A stretch of 64,000 bases of DNA, taken from NCBI RefSeq assembly GCF_016651435.1, contig NZ_JAEPRJ010000001.1, positions 1-64,000 on the forward strand, written 5' to 3'. A program made the position numbers and the translations under genes. The DNA comes from Catonella massiliensis (lineage in GTDB: Bacteria > Bacillota > Clostridia > Lachnospirales > Lachnospiraceae). Shown here one piece after another: positions 1-8,782 of the stretch (the stretch's first letter is position 1; each line of letters starts with the position of its first letter). Under the pieces are notes generated by a model. It saw nothing but the letters and a program-made list of their open reading frames with translations, ran no database searches and was not told the DNA's origin.

Positions 1-97
1 GATTAAACTTAAGCCACTTGTAATTGACACTTATCTTGTTATATAATGAAATGTATATTTTTTGGATTTAACTTTATGTGGTAAAGGAAGAAACAGG

Positions 98-1381
98 ATG
101 AGCAATGAAGATGAATTTTTAAAAGAAATACGAAGCTCTCTGGCAGAGCAGGTAAAAAAGGAAATGGACGCTAAACAAAAGGGTGAAAGACATAATATGA
201 ATGATAAAAGAAAACCAAGGAAAAAGAAAAAGAAACTAAACATTTTTATTAAGGTACTCATAGTCCTCTTAGTTATCATACTGGCAGGCGGCTCGTTTCT
301 TGTATTTACAAGACCGGGCAGGAAAATCATGTCAAATCTTGCGGTAGAGTGGGCTTACTGGAGGATGGGTAAGAATGCAAAAACTGATGATAAGCCTGCT
401 AAGAACGCTTCGGGCTCGGCGGTTGAGACCAAGGAGGAAGAAGAGGAAGAAGGACTAAAGGTGGGTGAGATCACGGAGAACATAGACCCATCCAAGATGT
501 CCGCTACATTTAGAAACGCACTTCACGAGGACGGAGTATATAACATCTTACTCCTTGGTGTAGAGGCTATAGGCAACAACAGCACAGCTTCAGGACGTAC
601 TGATTCCATCATGATAGCCACATTAAACACAAAGCAGAAGACCCTCGGCCTCACCTCTATTATGAGAGACAGCTATGTGACTATACCGGGCTTTTACAAT
701 ACCAGAATCAATGCTGCATTTAACCACGGCGGAGTTCCTCTTATGTATGAGACCATAGCTTATAACTACGGACTAAGGCTTGACGGCTCTATCATAGTTA
801 GCTTTAAGACATTTCAGAAAATTATTGATGACCTTGGAGGAGTTGATATAGAAATCACTCCGGGTGAGGCTCAGTACTTAAATACTACGAACTACATTTC
901 AAAGAGGTCTAACCGTACCTTAAAGCCGGGAATGAACCACATGAACGGCAATCAGGCTCTTGGGTACTCAAGGGTAAGGAAGGTAGCTACTTTGGATGGC
1001 TCCAACAACGACCAGGGAAGAACCTCAAGGCATAGAAGGGTTATGGCGGCTATATTTAAGGAAGTGAAAAAGAGTAATCCTATTACTCTTGTAAAGCTGC
1101 TTGATACCGTATTCTCTCAGGTACAGACTGACATTAAGAAGAGCAACGCAAGTTCGTACCTCGCAGAGGTGATGGAGCTTAGCTTAGATGGTGTACCTCT
1201 CGATACTTTCAGGCTTCCAGCAGAAGGAACATATCAGGGTGCTTTGATAAATGGAGCGGCTGTTGTAACCTTTGACATTCCTAAGAATAAGGATGAACTG
1301 GCTAACTTTGTATTTGGCAGTCATAAAAAGCCTGCTACCGAATCAGCTATAAACGGCAATAAGAAAACGAAGAATAAGTAA
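98..1381 (+). CDS. LytR-CpsA-Psr (LCP) family protein
   Basis: LCP proteins are membrane-anchored enzymes that transfer lipid-linked wall polymers (teichoic acid, capsule or glycan precursors) onto peptidoglycan. The 427-residue protein has a charged cytoplasmic N-terminus, a Lys/Arg-rich stop-transfer stretch, one membrane segment at about residues 48-71, an acidic Glu-rich linker, then an extracellular LCP domain (about 140-370). The domain shows the NILLLGVE strand, GRTDSIMIATL and an Arg-rich SRVRK...GRTSRHRRV segment, the positions used by the family to hold the polyprenyl pyrophosphate. The ATG at 98 is preferred over the upstream in-frame TTG at 62 because AAAGGAAG lies about 8 nt before it. 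A weak promoter (TTATCT, 17 nt, TATATT; 31-59) may drive it. Monocistronic, closed by a terminator at 1393. Confidence 0.92.
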   Translation: MSNEDEFLKEIRSSLAEQVKKEMDAKQKGERHNMNDKRKPRKKKKKLNIFIKVLIVLLVIILAGGSFLVFTRPGRKIMSNLAVEWAYWRMGKNAKTDDKPAKNASGSAVETKEEEEEEGLKVGEITENIDPSKMSATFRNALHEDGVYNILLLGVEAIGNNSTASGRTDSIMIATLNTKQKTLGLTSIMRDSYVTIPGFYNTRINAAFNHGGVPLMYETIAYNYGLRLDGSIIVSFKTFQKIIDDLGGVDIEITPGEAQYLNTTNYISKRSNRTLKPGMNHMNGNQALGYSRVRKVATLDGSNNDQGRTSRHRRVMAAIFKEVKKSNPITLVKLLDTVFSQVQTDIKKSNASSYLAEVMELSLDGVPLDTFRLPAEGTYQGALINGAAVVTFDIPKNKDELANFVFGSHKKPATESAINGNKKTKNK

Positions 1382-1392
1382 AATACAAATCT

Positions 1393-1424
1393 AACCGATG
1401 CAGGGCAGCCTGTGTCGGTTTTCT
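1393..1424 (+). terminator. Rho-independent terminator after the LCP gene
   Basis: AACCGA pairs with TCGGTT around an inner CAGG/CCTG stem, with a short mismatch between them, and is followed by TTTTCTG. It sits 12 nt after the stop codon. Confidence 0.7.
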
Positions 1425-1440
1425 GTAGGAAGGAGGACAT

Positions 1441-3039
1441 ATGGGTAATCTGTTGTTGATGTTTTCTATAATCATTTTTGCCTGTGTCCTTCTTGACAGA
1501 ATATCAGCCAAGATAGGCATGCCAGTTCTTCTTGCATTTATTTTCCTGGGTATGCTGCTTGGATCTGATGGAATCTTAAGGATTCCTTTTGAAGACTATA
1601 AATTTGCGGAGAATATCTGTTCCATAGCTCTTATATTTATTATATTTTACGGAGGCTTTGGTACGGACTGGGAGCAGGCAAAGCCCGTAGCCCTTAAGTC
1701 AGGGCTCTTATCCACATTTGGGGTAGCTCTCACAGCATTTATAACTGCGGTATTTTGCCACTATGTGCTGGAATTTAGCTGGACAGTATCTCTGATACTA
1801 GGCTCTATATTAGGCTCCACAGATGCAGCCTCGGTCTTCTCCATACTTCGTTCCAGAAAACTAAACCTAAAATACAATACAGCGTCAATGCTTGAGCTTG
1901 AGAGCGGAAGTAACGACCCTATCGCATATATGCTTACCATACTCTTTATTCAGCTGTTACAAAGTAGTGAGAATGCATCAAATCCGGTTCTTTTGATACT
2001 AGGGCAGTTGGGCTTTGGCGTAGTAGTGGGAGTATTTGCAGCTCTTATCGCTATTTGGGTTCTACACAACATACTTACAGAGGCAGACGGCTTTGATACC
2101 ATCTTTGTATTTGGCGTAGCCCTACTGTCTTATGCAGGAGCGGGTGCAATAGGTGGAAACGGGTATTTAAGTGCATATATCACAGGAATAATAATGGGTA
2201 ACAGCCGTATCAGGGATAAGAAGAACCTGGTGCATTTCTTTGACGGAACTACAAGCCTTATGCAGATGGTTATCTTCTTCCTTTTAGGACTCCTGTCAAG
2301 CCCTTCAAAGCTCCCTGGGGTAGCGGCTCCGGCTATATTCATATTTTTATTTATGACATTTGTGGCAAGACCGCTTGCAGTAATAGCGATACTCGGCCCT
2401 TTTAAGAGTAAGGTAAATCAGATAGCTCTTGTGTCTTTTGCAGGGCTTAGAGGAGCGGCCTCCATTGTGTTTGCCATAATGGCTGTACTTGGCTCCGAAC
2501 TTGACGAAAATCTCTTCCACATTACATTTTTTATAGTACTGCTTTCAATCATATTTCAAGGGGCATCCCTGCCGAAGATAGCAAAGCACCTTGACATGAT
2601 AGACCACCAGGGAGACGTTATGAAGACATTTACTGACTATACTGAGGAGGTTCCTGTTCAGTTTATTCAGTTTACCATACCTGAAGGCCATTCCTGGGCG
2701 GGTAGGACACTTATGGATATAGAAACACCTCCCGAAACCATCATAGTTTCAGTACAAAATGAGTCGGGGACAAAGGTCCCAAACGGTCAGACAGTTCTAA
2801 ATATAGGAGACAAGGTCATACTCTCAGCTGTTGTTCCGGAGCACATGACGGGCACAATGCTAAGTGAAATACATATCAACAAGACAAGCAGCTACATTGG
2901 CAAGGCAATCTCCGAGATACCTACTGATGATGACACATTGATAATACTAATTAAAAGAGGGGATGATGTCATTATCCCTAATGGAAATATAGTGTTAAAT
3001 GAAGGCGATATGCTTGTGATGAACAGTGTAGTCAGGTAG
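1441..3039 (+). CDS. Monovalent cation/proton antiporter, NhaP/CvrA type with RCK_C domains
   Basis: A 532-residue CPA1-type sodium or potassium/proton antiporter. About twelve membrane segments fill residues 1-385, including LGSTDAASVFSILRS and ELESGSNDP, the paired acidic motifs of NhaP2/CvrA-type exchangers that carry the ion-binding aspartates. The C-terminal 130 residues are soluble and resemble one or two TrkA-C (RCK_C) ligand-sensing domains (a VPVQFIQFTIPEGHSWAG strand and a second copy near 480-530). This architecture is typical of K+/H+ antiporters that extrude potassium and regulate cytoplasmic pH or turgor. GGAAGGAGG lies just upstream of the ATG. The next gene follows after 16 nt, so the two are probably cotranscribed. 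Ion specificity cannot be read from the sequence. Confidence 0.88.
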   Translation: MGNLLLMFSIIIFACVLLDRISAKIGMPVLLAFIFLGMLLGSDGILRIPFEDYKFAENICSIALIFIIFYGGFGTDWEQAKPVALKSGLLSTFGVALTAFITAVFCHYVLEFSWTVSLILGSILGSTDAASVFSILRSRKLNLKYNTASMLELESGSNDPIAYMLTILFIQLLQSSENASNPVLLILGQLGFGVVVGVFAALIAIWVLHNILTEADGFDTIFVFGVALLSYAGAGAIGGNGYLSAYITGIIMGNSRIRDKKNLVHFFDGTTSLMQMVIFFLLGLLSSPSKLPGVAAPAIFIFLFMTFVARPLAVIAILGPFKSKVNQIALVSFAGLRGAASIVFAIMAVLGSELDENLFHITFFIVLLSIIFQGASLPKIAKHLDMIDHQGDVMKTFTDYTEEVPVQFIQFTIPEGHSWAGRTLMDIETPPETIIVSVQNESGTKVPNGQTVLNIGDKVILSAVVPEHMTGTMLSEIHINKTSSYIGKAISEIPTDDDTLIILIKRGDDVIIPNGNIVLNEGDMLVMNSVVR

Positions 3040-3055
3040 ACTAGAAAGGGAAATT

Positions 3056-4540
3056 ATGTTTAAGACAGGATTTGACAACGACAAGTATCTGAAAATGCAG
3101 TCAGAAAGGATAATGGAGCGAATTAAGAGTTTCGGTGGAAAGCTCTATATGGAATTTGGAGGCAAGCTCTTTGACGATCACCACGCCTCAAGAGTGCTGC
3201 CGGGATTCAAGCCTGACAGTAAGATAAGGATGCTTACACAGATTAGGGAAGACGTAGAGGTAGTAGTAGTCATCAACTCTGCCGATATAGAGAAGAATAA
3301 GGTACGTGGTGACCTTGGCATAACCTATGACCTGGATGTACTGAGGCTTATAGATGCATTTAGAAGCTATGGCCTATATGTTGGAAGCGTAGTGCTTACA
3401 AGATTTGAAGGTCAGGAATGTGCCATCCAGTATCAGAAAAAGCTTGAAGCACTGGGTATAAAGGTGTACAGACACTACCCAATAGCAGGTTATCCAAACG
3501 ATGTGCCTACAATCATAAGTGATGAAGGCTATGGTAAAAATGATTATATAGAGACAAAGCACTCCCTAGTAGTCGTTACAGCACCGGGACCTGGAAGCGG
3601 CAAGATGGCAGTATGCCTCTCACAGCTCTACCACGAGCATAAGCACGGTATCAAGGCTGGCTATGCCAAGTTTGAGACCTTCCCTGTATGGAATCTATCC
3701 CTGTCACACCCTGTAAACCTTGCCTATGAGGCGGCTACAGCAGACTTAAATGATGTAAACATGATAGATCCTTACCACCTTGAGGCTTATGGTCTTACTA
3801 CAGTTAATTACAATAGGGATGTAGCAATCTTCCCTGTGCTTAACGCAATGTTTGAAAAGATATACGGTTCATCTCCATACAAATCGCCTACAGATATGGG
3901 AGTAAATATGGCTGGTAACTGTATATTTGATGATGAGGCTGTAAGGGCAGCAGCAAGCCAAGAGATAATAAGGCGTTACTTTAAGGAAAGATGTGAGCTA
4001 AGAAAGGGTAACAGCAAGGAAGAGGTGGTAGAGAAGCTTGAACTCCTTATGAAGAAGGCAGGAACCGGAGTACAGGATAGAAAATGTGTTGCCGCAGCCA
4101 ACACCAATGCTGAGGTGACAGGAGAGCCTGCCAGTGCCATCGAGCTGGCTGACGGCAGCGTGGTGACAGGCAAGACTTCAGAGCTTATGGGAGCTACATC
4201 TGCTATGCTTCTTAATGCGCTTAAGAAGTTAGCGGGGCTTCCTGATGAGCTTCGTCTCATTTCTCCAAGTGTAATAGAACCTATTCAGCAGTTAAAGATA
4301 AAGCACCTTGGCAACCACAATCCAAATCTGCATATTGCTGAGATGCTGATTGCGCTCACCATTTGTGCAGGAACCGATGAAAATGCAGCAAAGGTGGTTG
4401 CAAAGCTTGATGAGCTTAAGGGCTGTGAGGCACATTCCTCAGTTATCCTTTCAAGTGAAGACCAGCGTACACTTGCAAAGCTTGGTATCAACCTCACCTG
4501 TGAGCCAAAGTATCAGACTAAGAAGCTATTTCACAACTAA
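3056..4540 (+). CDS. DUF1846 family protein
   Basis: A 494-residue member of the DUF1846 (UPF0371) family, recognised from the N-terminus (a GFDNDKYLKMQSERI-type start), the VLPGFKPDSKIRML segment and the Gly-rich VVTAPGPGSGKMAVCLSQLYHE segment (about residues 175-195), which resembles a phosphate-binding loop. The length matches the family, which is common in Firmicutes and Actinobacteria; its biochemical function is not established as far as I know. AAAGGGAAATT precedes the ATG and spacing to the antiporter gene is 16 nt. No terminator is obvious in the 148 nt downstream, which contains the promoter of the next gene. Confidence 0.9.
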   Translation: MFKTGFDNDKYLKMQSERIMERIKSFGGKLYMEFGGKLFDDHHASRVLPGFKPDSKIRMLTQIREDVEVVVVINSADIEKNKVRGDLGITYDLDVLRLIDAFRSYGLYVGSVVLTRFEGQECAIQYQKKLEALGIKVYRHYPIAGYPNDVPTIISDEGYGKNDYIETKHSLVVVTAPGPGSGKMAVCLSQLYHEHKHGIKAGYAKFETFPVWNLSLSHPVNLAYEAATADLNDVNMIDPYHLEAYGLTTVNYNRDVAIFPVLNAMFEKIYGSSPYKSPTDMGVNMAGNCIFDDEAVRAAASQEIIRRYFKERCELRKGNSKEEVVEKLELLMKKAGTGVQDRKCVAAANTNAEVTGEPASAIELADGSVVTGKTSELMGATSAMLLNALKKLAGLPDELRLISPSVIEPIQQLKIKHLGNHNPNLHIAEMLIALTICAGTDENAAKVVAKLDELKGCEAHSSVILSSEDQRTLAKLGINLTCEPKYQTKKLFHN

Positions 4541-4630
4541 GGATAGTAACTGCGTCATTTTGGTTTACCCGGCATCTTATATTTTGACAACTGTGTATAA
4601 ATGAAAAATAATTTTTAACTTGAAATATAT

Positions 4631-4661
4631 TTGACACATGTATATATTAGAATAATAATAT
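4631..4661 (+). promoter_or_regulatory. Sigma-70-type promoter for the small acidic protein gene
   Basis: A perfect TTGACA at 4631-4636 is followed by an A/T-rich TAATAATAT stretch; the best -10 (AATAAT 4654-4659, or TAATAT 4656-4661) gives 17-19 nt spacing. The start codon is at 4689. Confidence 0.55.
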
Positions 4662-4688
4662 TAAACAGTTTTAGGAGGAAAATTTATT

Positions 4689-5045
4689 ATGGCTAAAGAA
4701 TTAGGAGCAGAAAGCTTTGCATTAGATCTTGAATTTCTTATAGGAGAGTATGAGAAGAAGCTTAGTGCTGAGGATACAGAAGAAGGCAAGAAGCGTCTTG
4801 GTGAGCTTCTTGAGGCTTGTAAGTCATTAAATGGCAAGAGCCTTTCAGACTTACTTACACTTGTAGATACAGGAGCATTTAACAACGTTATTTCCGCATA
4901 CTGTATGAAGGCTATGCAGGAGACAGGAAAGTCCGAATCAGAGTGTGAAGAAGTTCTTAACAAGCTTGAGGATCTTTATGACTATGATGCGGATAGTGTT
5001 GTAATTCCTATGCTCACAGTTGAGACTGATGAAGACGCAGAGTAA
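4689..5045 (+). CDS. Small acidic helical protein, function unknown
   Basis: A 118-residue, strongly acidic, predicted all-helical cytosolic protein without signal peptide or membrane segment. The sequence has heptad-like helices (EFLIGEYEKKL, RLGELLEACKSL, EVLNKLEDLYDYD) and ends in an acidic tail (VETDEDAE). I do not recognise a family. It has its own promoter, a strong TTTAGGAGG site before the ATG, and lies 26 nt before the PilZ gene, so the two may share a transcript. Codon use is like that of its neighbours, which supports a real gene. Confidence 0.75.
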   Translation: MAKELGAESFALDLEFLIGEYEKKLSAEDTEEGKKRLGELLEACKSLNGKSLSDLLTLVDTGAFNNVISAYCMKAMQETGKSESECEEVLNKLEDLYDYDADSVVIPMLTVETDEDAE

Positions 5046-5070
5046 TAAGTTTTACATTTTGAGGGATTAG

Positions 5071-5910
5071 ATGTTTATTGATGAATTAATAGAGGGCTGT
5101 GAGTTAACGCTCACAGCGCGCTTTGGTTCTAAGACCGCAAGTTTTAGCTCTAAGGCAGTAGAGATAACCAGTCCGAAGGACAAGAAGGAGATATCCGGCT
5201 TTATTGAAAGACATGAAGGCGGTCTTTTTCCTTATGTGGTGGCAGAGATGTTTACCTTTAACGGACACCCTTTAAGCTTTGACAACAATGAGATATCCTG
5301 TGATTTTATCGGCATTTTGGATTCAAAGCCTTATGAATGGCACAATGTTAGGGTTTATAGGATTAATCTTGACAACTACGGGCCTGCACACCTTATTATC
5401 TCAGAGGATGATGCTGAGTCCTTCAATAGGAGAAACAGCTTTAGAGTTCCTCTTGCCAATGAATGCTACATAAAGCTTGGGAGCGATGATACGCTTAATA
5501 AGGCTAATTTGAAGGACCTTAGTTCAGTAGGTATTGGAATAGTTGTGCCTAAGTTTTTGTTTGTCGAGGCGGGAGAGGATATTCTCGTAACATTTTCAGA
5601 CTATATGAAGATGTTTAAGGTAAAGAGTCCTGCGCGTCAGCCTGAAACAAAGATAGAGAAGGACATCGCAAGGTTTAAGAAGCAGATTTCCCTTATTGAG
5701 GCTATGAACGGTGGAGGCAGTGCCGAAAAGTCGGAAAAAGTTAACCAAAAAATCGAGTTTGTTATAAAAGCTAAGATAGTAAGGGTTGTAGATACAATCA
5801 ACAGGAAAACCATAGGATGTAAGTTCTTAGCTATTAATCAGGAGCTTAGCAAATATGTAAATGAGAAGCAGATGGAAAAGCGCAGGGCTAAGAACAGGCC
5901 TTTGCAGTAA
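5071..5910 (+). CDS. PilZ-domain protein (probable cyclic di-GMP effector)
   Basis: A 279-residue soluble protein with an N-terminal YcgR-like beta domain (about 1-115) and a PilZ domain (about 118-260). The PilZ signature is intact: RNSFR (R121 and R125, the RxxxR loop) and DLSSVG (149-154, the [D/N]xSxxG motif), both of which contact cyclic di-GMP in characterised proteins. A charged segment (about 187-225) interrupts the barrel between the two halves and is unusual. The protein probably acts in a cyclic di-GMP response such as motility or surface behaviour; no flagellar gene or diguanylate cyclase is in the window, so the target is unknown. GAGGGATTAG before the ATG is the likely ribosome site. 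Confidence 0.82.
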   Translation: MFIDELIEGCELTLTARFGSKTASFSSKAVEITSPKDKKEISGFIERHEGGLFPYVVAEMFTFNGHPLSFDNNEISCDFIGILDSKPYEWHNVRVYRINLDNYGPAHLIISEDDAESFNRRNSFRVPLANECYIKLGSDDTLNKANLKDLSSVGIGIVVPKFLFVEAGEDILVTFSDYMKMFKVKSPARQPETKIEKDIARFKKQISLIEAMNGGGSAEKSEKVNQKIEFVIKAKIVRVVDTINRKTIGCKFLAINQELSKYVNEKQMEKRRAKNRPLQ

Positions 5911-5930
5911 AGATAAATAGTGTTATGGAT

Positions 5931-5963
5931 AACCGGTCGGCGTTGCAACTGACTGGTTTTTTT
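5931..5963 (+). terminator. Rho-independent terminator after the PilZ gene
   Basis: ACCGGTCGG pairs with CTGACTGGT (two G-U pairs) around an 8-nt loop and is followed by seven T residues. Confidence 0.85.
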
Positions 5964-5989
5964 GTAAAAAATGAGCGAATTACAAATAT

Positions 5990-6015
5990 TTTTGACACCC
6001 ACATCATATAATTAA
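5990..6015 (+). repeat. Dispersed repeat copy A
   Basis: The 18-mer TTTTGACACCCACATCAT starts at 5990 and runs on into ATAATTAA. The same 18-mer occurs exactly at 58311 (+) and 49786 (-), and a diverged copy is at 63045. This copy ends next to the ribosome binding site of the methyltransferase gene. Confidence 0.7.
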
Positions 6016-6026
6016 AGGAAAATGAG

Positions 6027-6971
6027 ATGAAGGCAGGTAGAAATAAAACAATAGATTTATCTGTGGAAGAAGGAAATGAATATCTGAAAAAGTGCCTAAT
6101 GCTGGATAAAAAGGCAGAATTACCGGATGTTTTGGATAAGACTATACTCGGGGATACTTTTGAAGTACTTAGGCTGTTGCCTAAAGAAAGTGTGGATTTG
6201 CTAATAGTGGACCCACCTTACAACCTCGATAAGGATTTCCATGGAAATAAATTTAAGAAAACCAGTGACGAAGCCTACTTGGAATATACGGAGAAATGGG
6301 TAGAGCTTGTAAAGCCCCTCCTAAAGGCGGATGCGACAGTCTATGTCTGCTGTGATTGGATTTCAAGCCCTTCTATATTTATGGTGCTTAAGGAGAATTT
6401 TCATGTGCAAAACCGCATAACCTGGCAGAGAGAAAAGGGCAGAGGGGCTCTTAGTAACTGGAAGAATGGTATGGAGGATATCTGGTTTGTGACGAATTCT
6501 GCTAAGTATACCTTCAATGTAGAAGCTGTTAAGATGAGAAGAAGTGTGATTGCGCCATATAAGGTGGATGGGAAGCCAAAAGACTGGGAGGAAACAGAGA
6601 ATGGCAACTTTAGAAATACCTATCCTTCCAACTTTTGGGATGATATTTCCATCCCTTATTGGTCTATGTCTGAGAATACTGCTCATCCTACCCAAAAGCC
6701 GGAGAAGCTCTTAGCGAAGCTCATTCTTGCAAGCTCCAACGAGGGAGATGTGATTCTGGATCCTTTTTTAGGCTCAGGCTCTACCTCGGTAACTGCAAAG
6801 AAGTTAGGCAGACACTTTATAGGTATTGAGCAGAATGTGCAATACTGTATCTGGGCTGAGAAAAGACTGGAAATGGCTGAAGAGGATAAGACAATACAAG
6901 GCTATGCAGATGGCGTATTCTGGGAGAGAAATACGGGGAGGCTGCAAAGGAAGGGTAGGAAAAGAGAGTAA
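6027..6971 (+). CDS. Site-specific DNA methyltransferase (beta class, DPPY), apparently orphan
   Basis: A 314-residue amino-methyltransferase that would transfer a methyl group from SAM to adenine N6 (DPPY is the usual adenine version; N4-cytosine cannot be excluded). The catalytic motif IV, VDPPYNL (about residue 62), comes before the SAM-binding motif I, DPFLGSGST (about 250), giving the beta-class order. THPTQKP-type AHPTQKPEKLL just before motif I is typical. The target-recognition part lies between. No restriction endonuclease or helicase gene is adjacent, so this is either a solitary methylase used for regulation or protection, or a remnant of a restriction system. The ATG at 6027 has AAAGGA upstream. 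The C-terminus ends in a basic tail. Confidence 0.87.
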   Translation: MKAGRNKTIDLSVEEGNEYLKKCLMLDKKAELPDVLDKTILGDTFEVLRLLPKESVDLLIVDPPYNLDKDFHGNKFKKTSDEAYLEYTEKWVELVKPLLKADATVYVCCDWISSPSIFMVLKENFHVQNRITWQREKGRGALSNWKNGMEDIWFVTNSAKYTFNVEAVKMRRSVIAPYKVDGKPKDWEETENGNFRNTYPSNFWDDISIPYWSMSENTAHPTQKPEKLLAKLILASSNEGDVILDPFLGSGSTSVTAKKLGRHFIGIEQNVQYCIWAEKRLEMAEEDKTIQGYADGVFWERNTGRLQRKGRKRE

Positions 6972-7002
6972 AAGCGTTTTTGGAAAGGTAAGAGGAAAGT
7001 TA

Positions 7003-7033
7003 ATGGCTGCCCGTTGTGGGCAGCCATCTATTT
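7003..7033. terminator. Bidirectional terminator between convergent genes
   Basis: A perfect 10-bp stem, ATGGCTGCCC / GGGCAGCCAT with a 5-nt loop, lies between the ends of the methyltransferase (+) and sulfatase (-) genes. The T-tracts on either side are short. Confidence 0.65.
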
Positions 7034-8464
7034 TACCTTAAAAGGCTTGTAATTAGGGGATTCTTTAATGTAATCATCACAGCTGTGTGACACTTCGCCC
7101 TTTGACCAAAGTCCTGCTAAGTTGATTTGTCCTGAGCCGTATACTGCTTCTTTTGCACCGTCAATCTCAGGATTAACATATTTGCTAAACCAAGCTTCAA
7201 GCTCATATCTAAGCTCGGCGGCAAGCTCATCATGGCTATCTTTTAGCAGGAGATTGTTTTTTTCATCAGGATCATTTATTAAATCATACATTTCATCAGG
7301 TCCATAAGGATAGCGTTTTATGTACTTAAACTCCTTGTTTCTAATCATTCGATTTGGACCATATTCATCAAGAACAATGATTTTATCATCCTGCTCAAAG
7401 TCCAGTCCCTTTAAGGCGGCTGCAAAGCTTCTTCCCGGGAGGGTTTCATCCTCGTAATCTTCTATTCCTACATAGTTTAAGAGTGTCGGCATAAAATCAT
7501 AGGCTGAAACAAGTGCATCACAGACCTTATTTTCAGGAATAATGCCTGGCTGTGAAGCAATGAAAGGCACTTTAACTGAGCTGTCATACATATTGATTGG
7601 AAAGGTACCATTTCCCTTACCCCAAAAGCCATGATGACCGCAGCTAAAACCGTTATCACTGGTAAACACAATAAGTGTATCCTCTCTGATTCCAAGGCTT
7701 TCGACCTTGTCTATTATTCTGCCTATATTGGCGTCCATAGCAGTAACAGCAGCAAAATAACCTATGAGGTTAGAACGCAGGTCTTTTGCCACCTCTTTAG
7801 TAAGATAAATACTGTCAGGATGCTCCTTCTCCTTTGGAATAGAGTCAAAAGGGCAGTCCTTGTACAAGTCAGTGTATTCTTTAGGATGGTTATTAACCCA
7901 GGGAGAATGTGGAGCAGTATAGCAGGCAGTAAGGTAAAATGGCTGTTTTCCGGCATTTTCATCGATAAATTCTAAGGCATCATCGGTTATCACATCAGTC
8001 ACATACCGAGGTTCATTATATAGTACTCCGTCTTTATACAATGGTGCATTATAGTAAGGTCCACCGCCGGACTTGTGAGCAAACCAGTGGGAAAAACTCT
8101 TTTGAGGCTTGGCACTGTTTCCAAGATGCCATTTACCGGAAAGACCGCATATATAGCCGTTTTCAGCAAGTACATCTGTATAGGCTTTCATGCCACTAAG
8201 ATATTCGATATCCTCCTGCTTTTTGTTGTCATTTCTTAGCCAGTCGTGAACGCCATGCTGAGAAGGGATTCTACCTGTTAGAAGTGAAGCCCTCGCTGGA
8301 GAGCATACAGGGGAGGCACAGAAGAAATTGTCAAATAACATTCCCTCACTTGCCAGTCTATCGAGGTTTGGGGTAATGATTTCCTTATTACCTGCACATC
8401 CCATAGACCACATTCCCTGGTCGTCAGATAAAATAAAAATAATATTAGGCTTTTTAGTATTCAT
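7028..8464 (-). CDS. Sulfatase, formylglycine-dependent (Cys type)
   Basis: A 478-residue cytosolic sulfatase of the alkaline-phosphatase superfamily that hydrolyses sulfate esters. Metal-binding residues appear at the start (SDDQG, D14/D15) and in TSDNGFSCGHHG. The signature CSPAR (C54-R58) is the C-x-P-x-R site whose cysteine is converted to formylglycine; in anaerobes this is done by the radical SAM enzyme anSME, which is not encoded here. There is no signal peptide, so the substrate must be imported or made inside. It is transcribed away from the SsuABC-like importer at 8783, which suggests the importer brings in its substrate, perhaps an alkyl sulfate, choline sulfate or sulfated sugar; substrate identity is not determinable. 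CAGGAGAC lies before the ATG. Confidence 0.88.
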   Translation of the reverse strand: MNTKKPNIIFILSDDQGMWSMGCAGNKEIITPNLDRLASEGMLFDNFFCASPVCSPARASLLTGRIPSQHGVHDWLRNDNKKQEDIEYLSGMKAYTDVLAENGYICGLSGKWHLGNSAKPQKSFSHWFAHKSGGGPYYNAPLYKDGVLYNEPRYVTDVITDDALEFIDENAGKQPFYLTACYTAPHSPWVNNHPKEYTDLYKDCPFDSIPKEKEHPDSIYLTKEVAKDLRSNLIGYFAAVTAMDANIGRIIDKVESLGIREDTLIVFTSDNGFSCGHHGFWGKGNGTFPINMYDSSVKVPFIASQPGIIPENKVCDALVSAYDFMPTLLNYVGIEDYEDETLPGRSFAAALKGLDFEQDDKIIVLDEYGPNRMIRNKEFKYIKRYPYGPDEMYDLINDPDEKNNLLLKDSHDELAAELRYELEAWFSKYVNPEIDGAKEAVYGSGQINLAGLWSKGEVSHSCDDYIKESPNYKPFKVK

Positions 8465-8545
8465 ATCAGTCTCCTGTAATGTATAGATAATGAACTGTAA
8501 TGAATGAATTTGTCACAAAATGGCAAACCGTATCCATGCTAAATT

Positions 8546-8574
8546 ATCATATAATAGCCCATCTTCAATGTCAA
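8546..8574 (-). promoter_or_regulatory. Promoter of the sulfatase gene
   Basis: Reading the minus strand, TTGACA (8574-8569), a 17-nt spacer and TATGAT (8551-8546) form a good sigma-70 promoter about 80 nt upstream of the sulfatase ATG. Confidence 0.7.
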
Positions 8575-8782
8575 TACTGTGTGAAAAAACGCAAATTATT
8601 AAAAGAAATGTCAAATAATTTATATAATAAAATTCAATTAAGATTTTGAAACATAATAATTTGAAAGAAAAGTAAAATAATTGCAAATAAAATATGGAGA
8701 TATTCTATTATAATAATAAATAAGCAAGACACAAAGGATTATATGGGATAGTCCTCATGGCTTATAAAGGAGGAGAGTATTT
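8575..8782. other. A/T-rich divergent intergenic region
   Basis: This part of the 318-nt gap between the sulfatase and the importer is very A/T-rich. TATAAT words at 8623 and 8709 are candidate -10 boxes for the importer operon, but neither has a convincing -35 at the right distance. No riboswitch-like conserved core was seen. Confidence 0.4.

Noticed and set aside
24..47. TTGACA followed by TATAAT upstream of the LCP gene
   Set aside because: The spacer is only 12 nt, too short for a sigma-70 promoter; the TTATCT-17-TATATT pair is a better though weak candidate.
5991..6013. Repeat copy A read as a promoter (TTGACA...TATAAT)
   Set aside because: The spacer is only 9 nt, and copies elsewhere lie after genes or in the other direction.
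8575..8782. Possible TPP or other riboswitch before the NMT1/SsuA-like gene
   Set aside because: No conserved thi-box or other riboswitch core could be seen in the A/T-rich leader.
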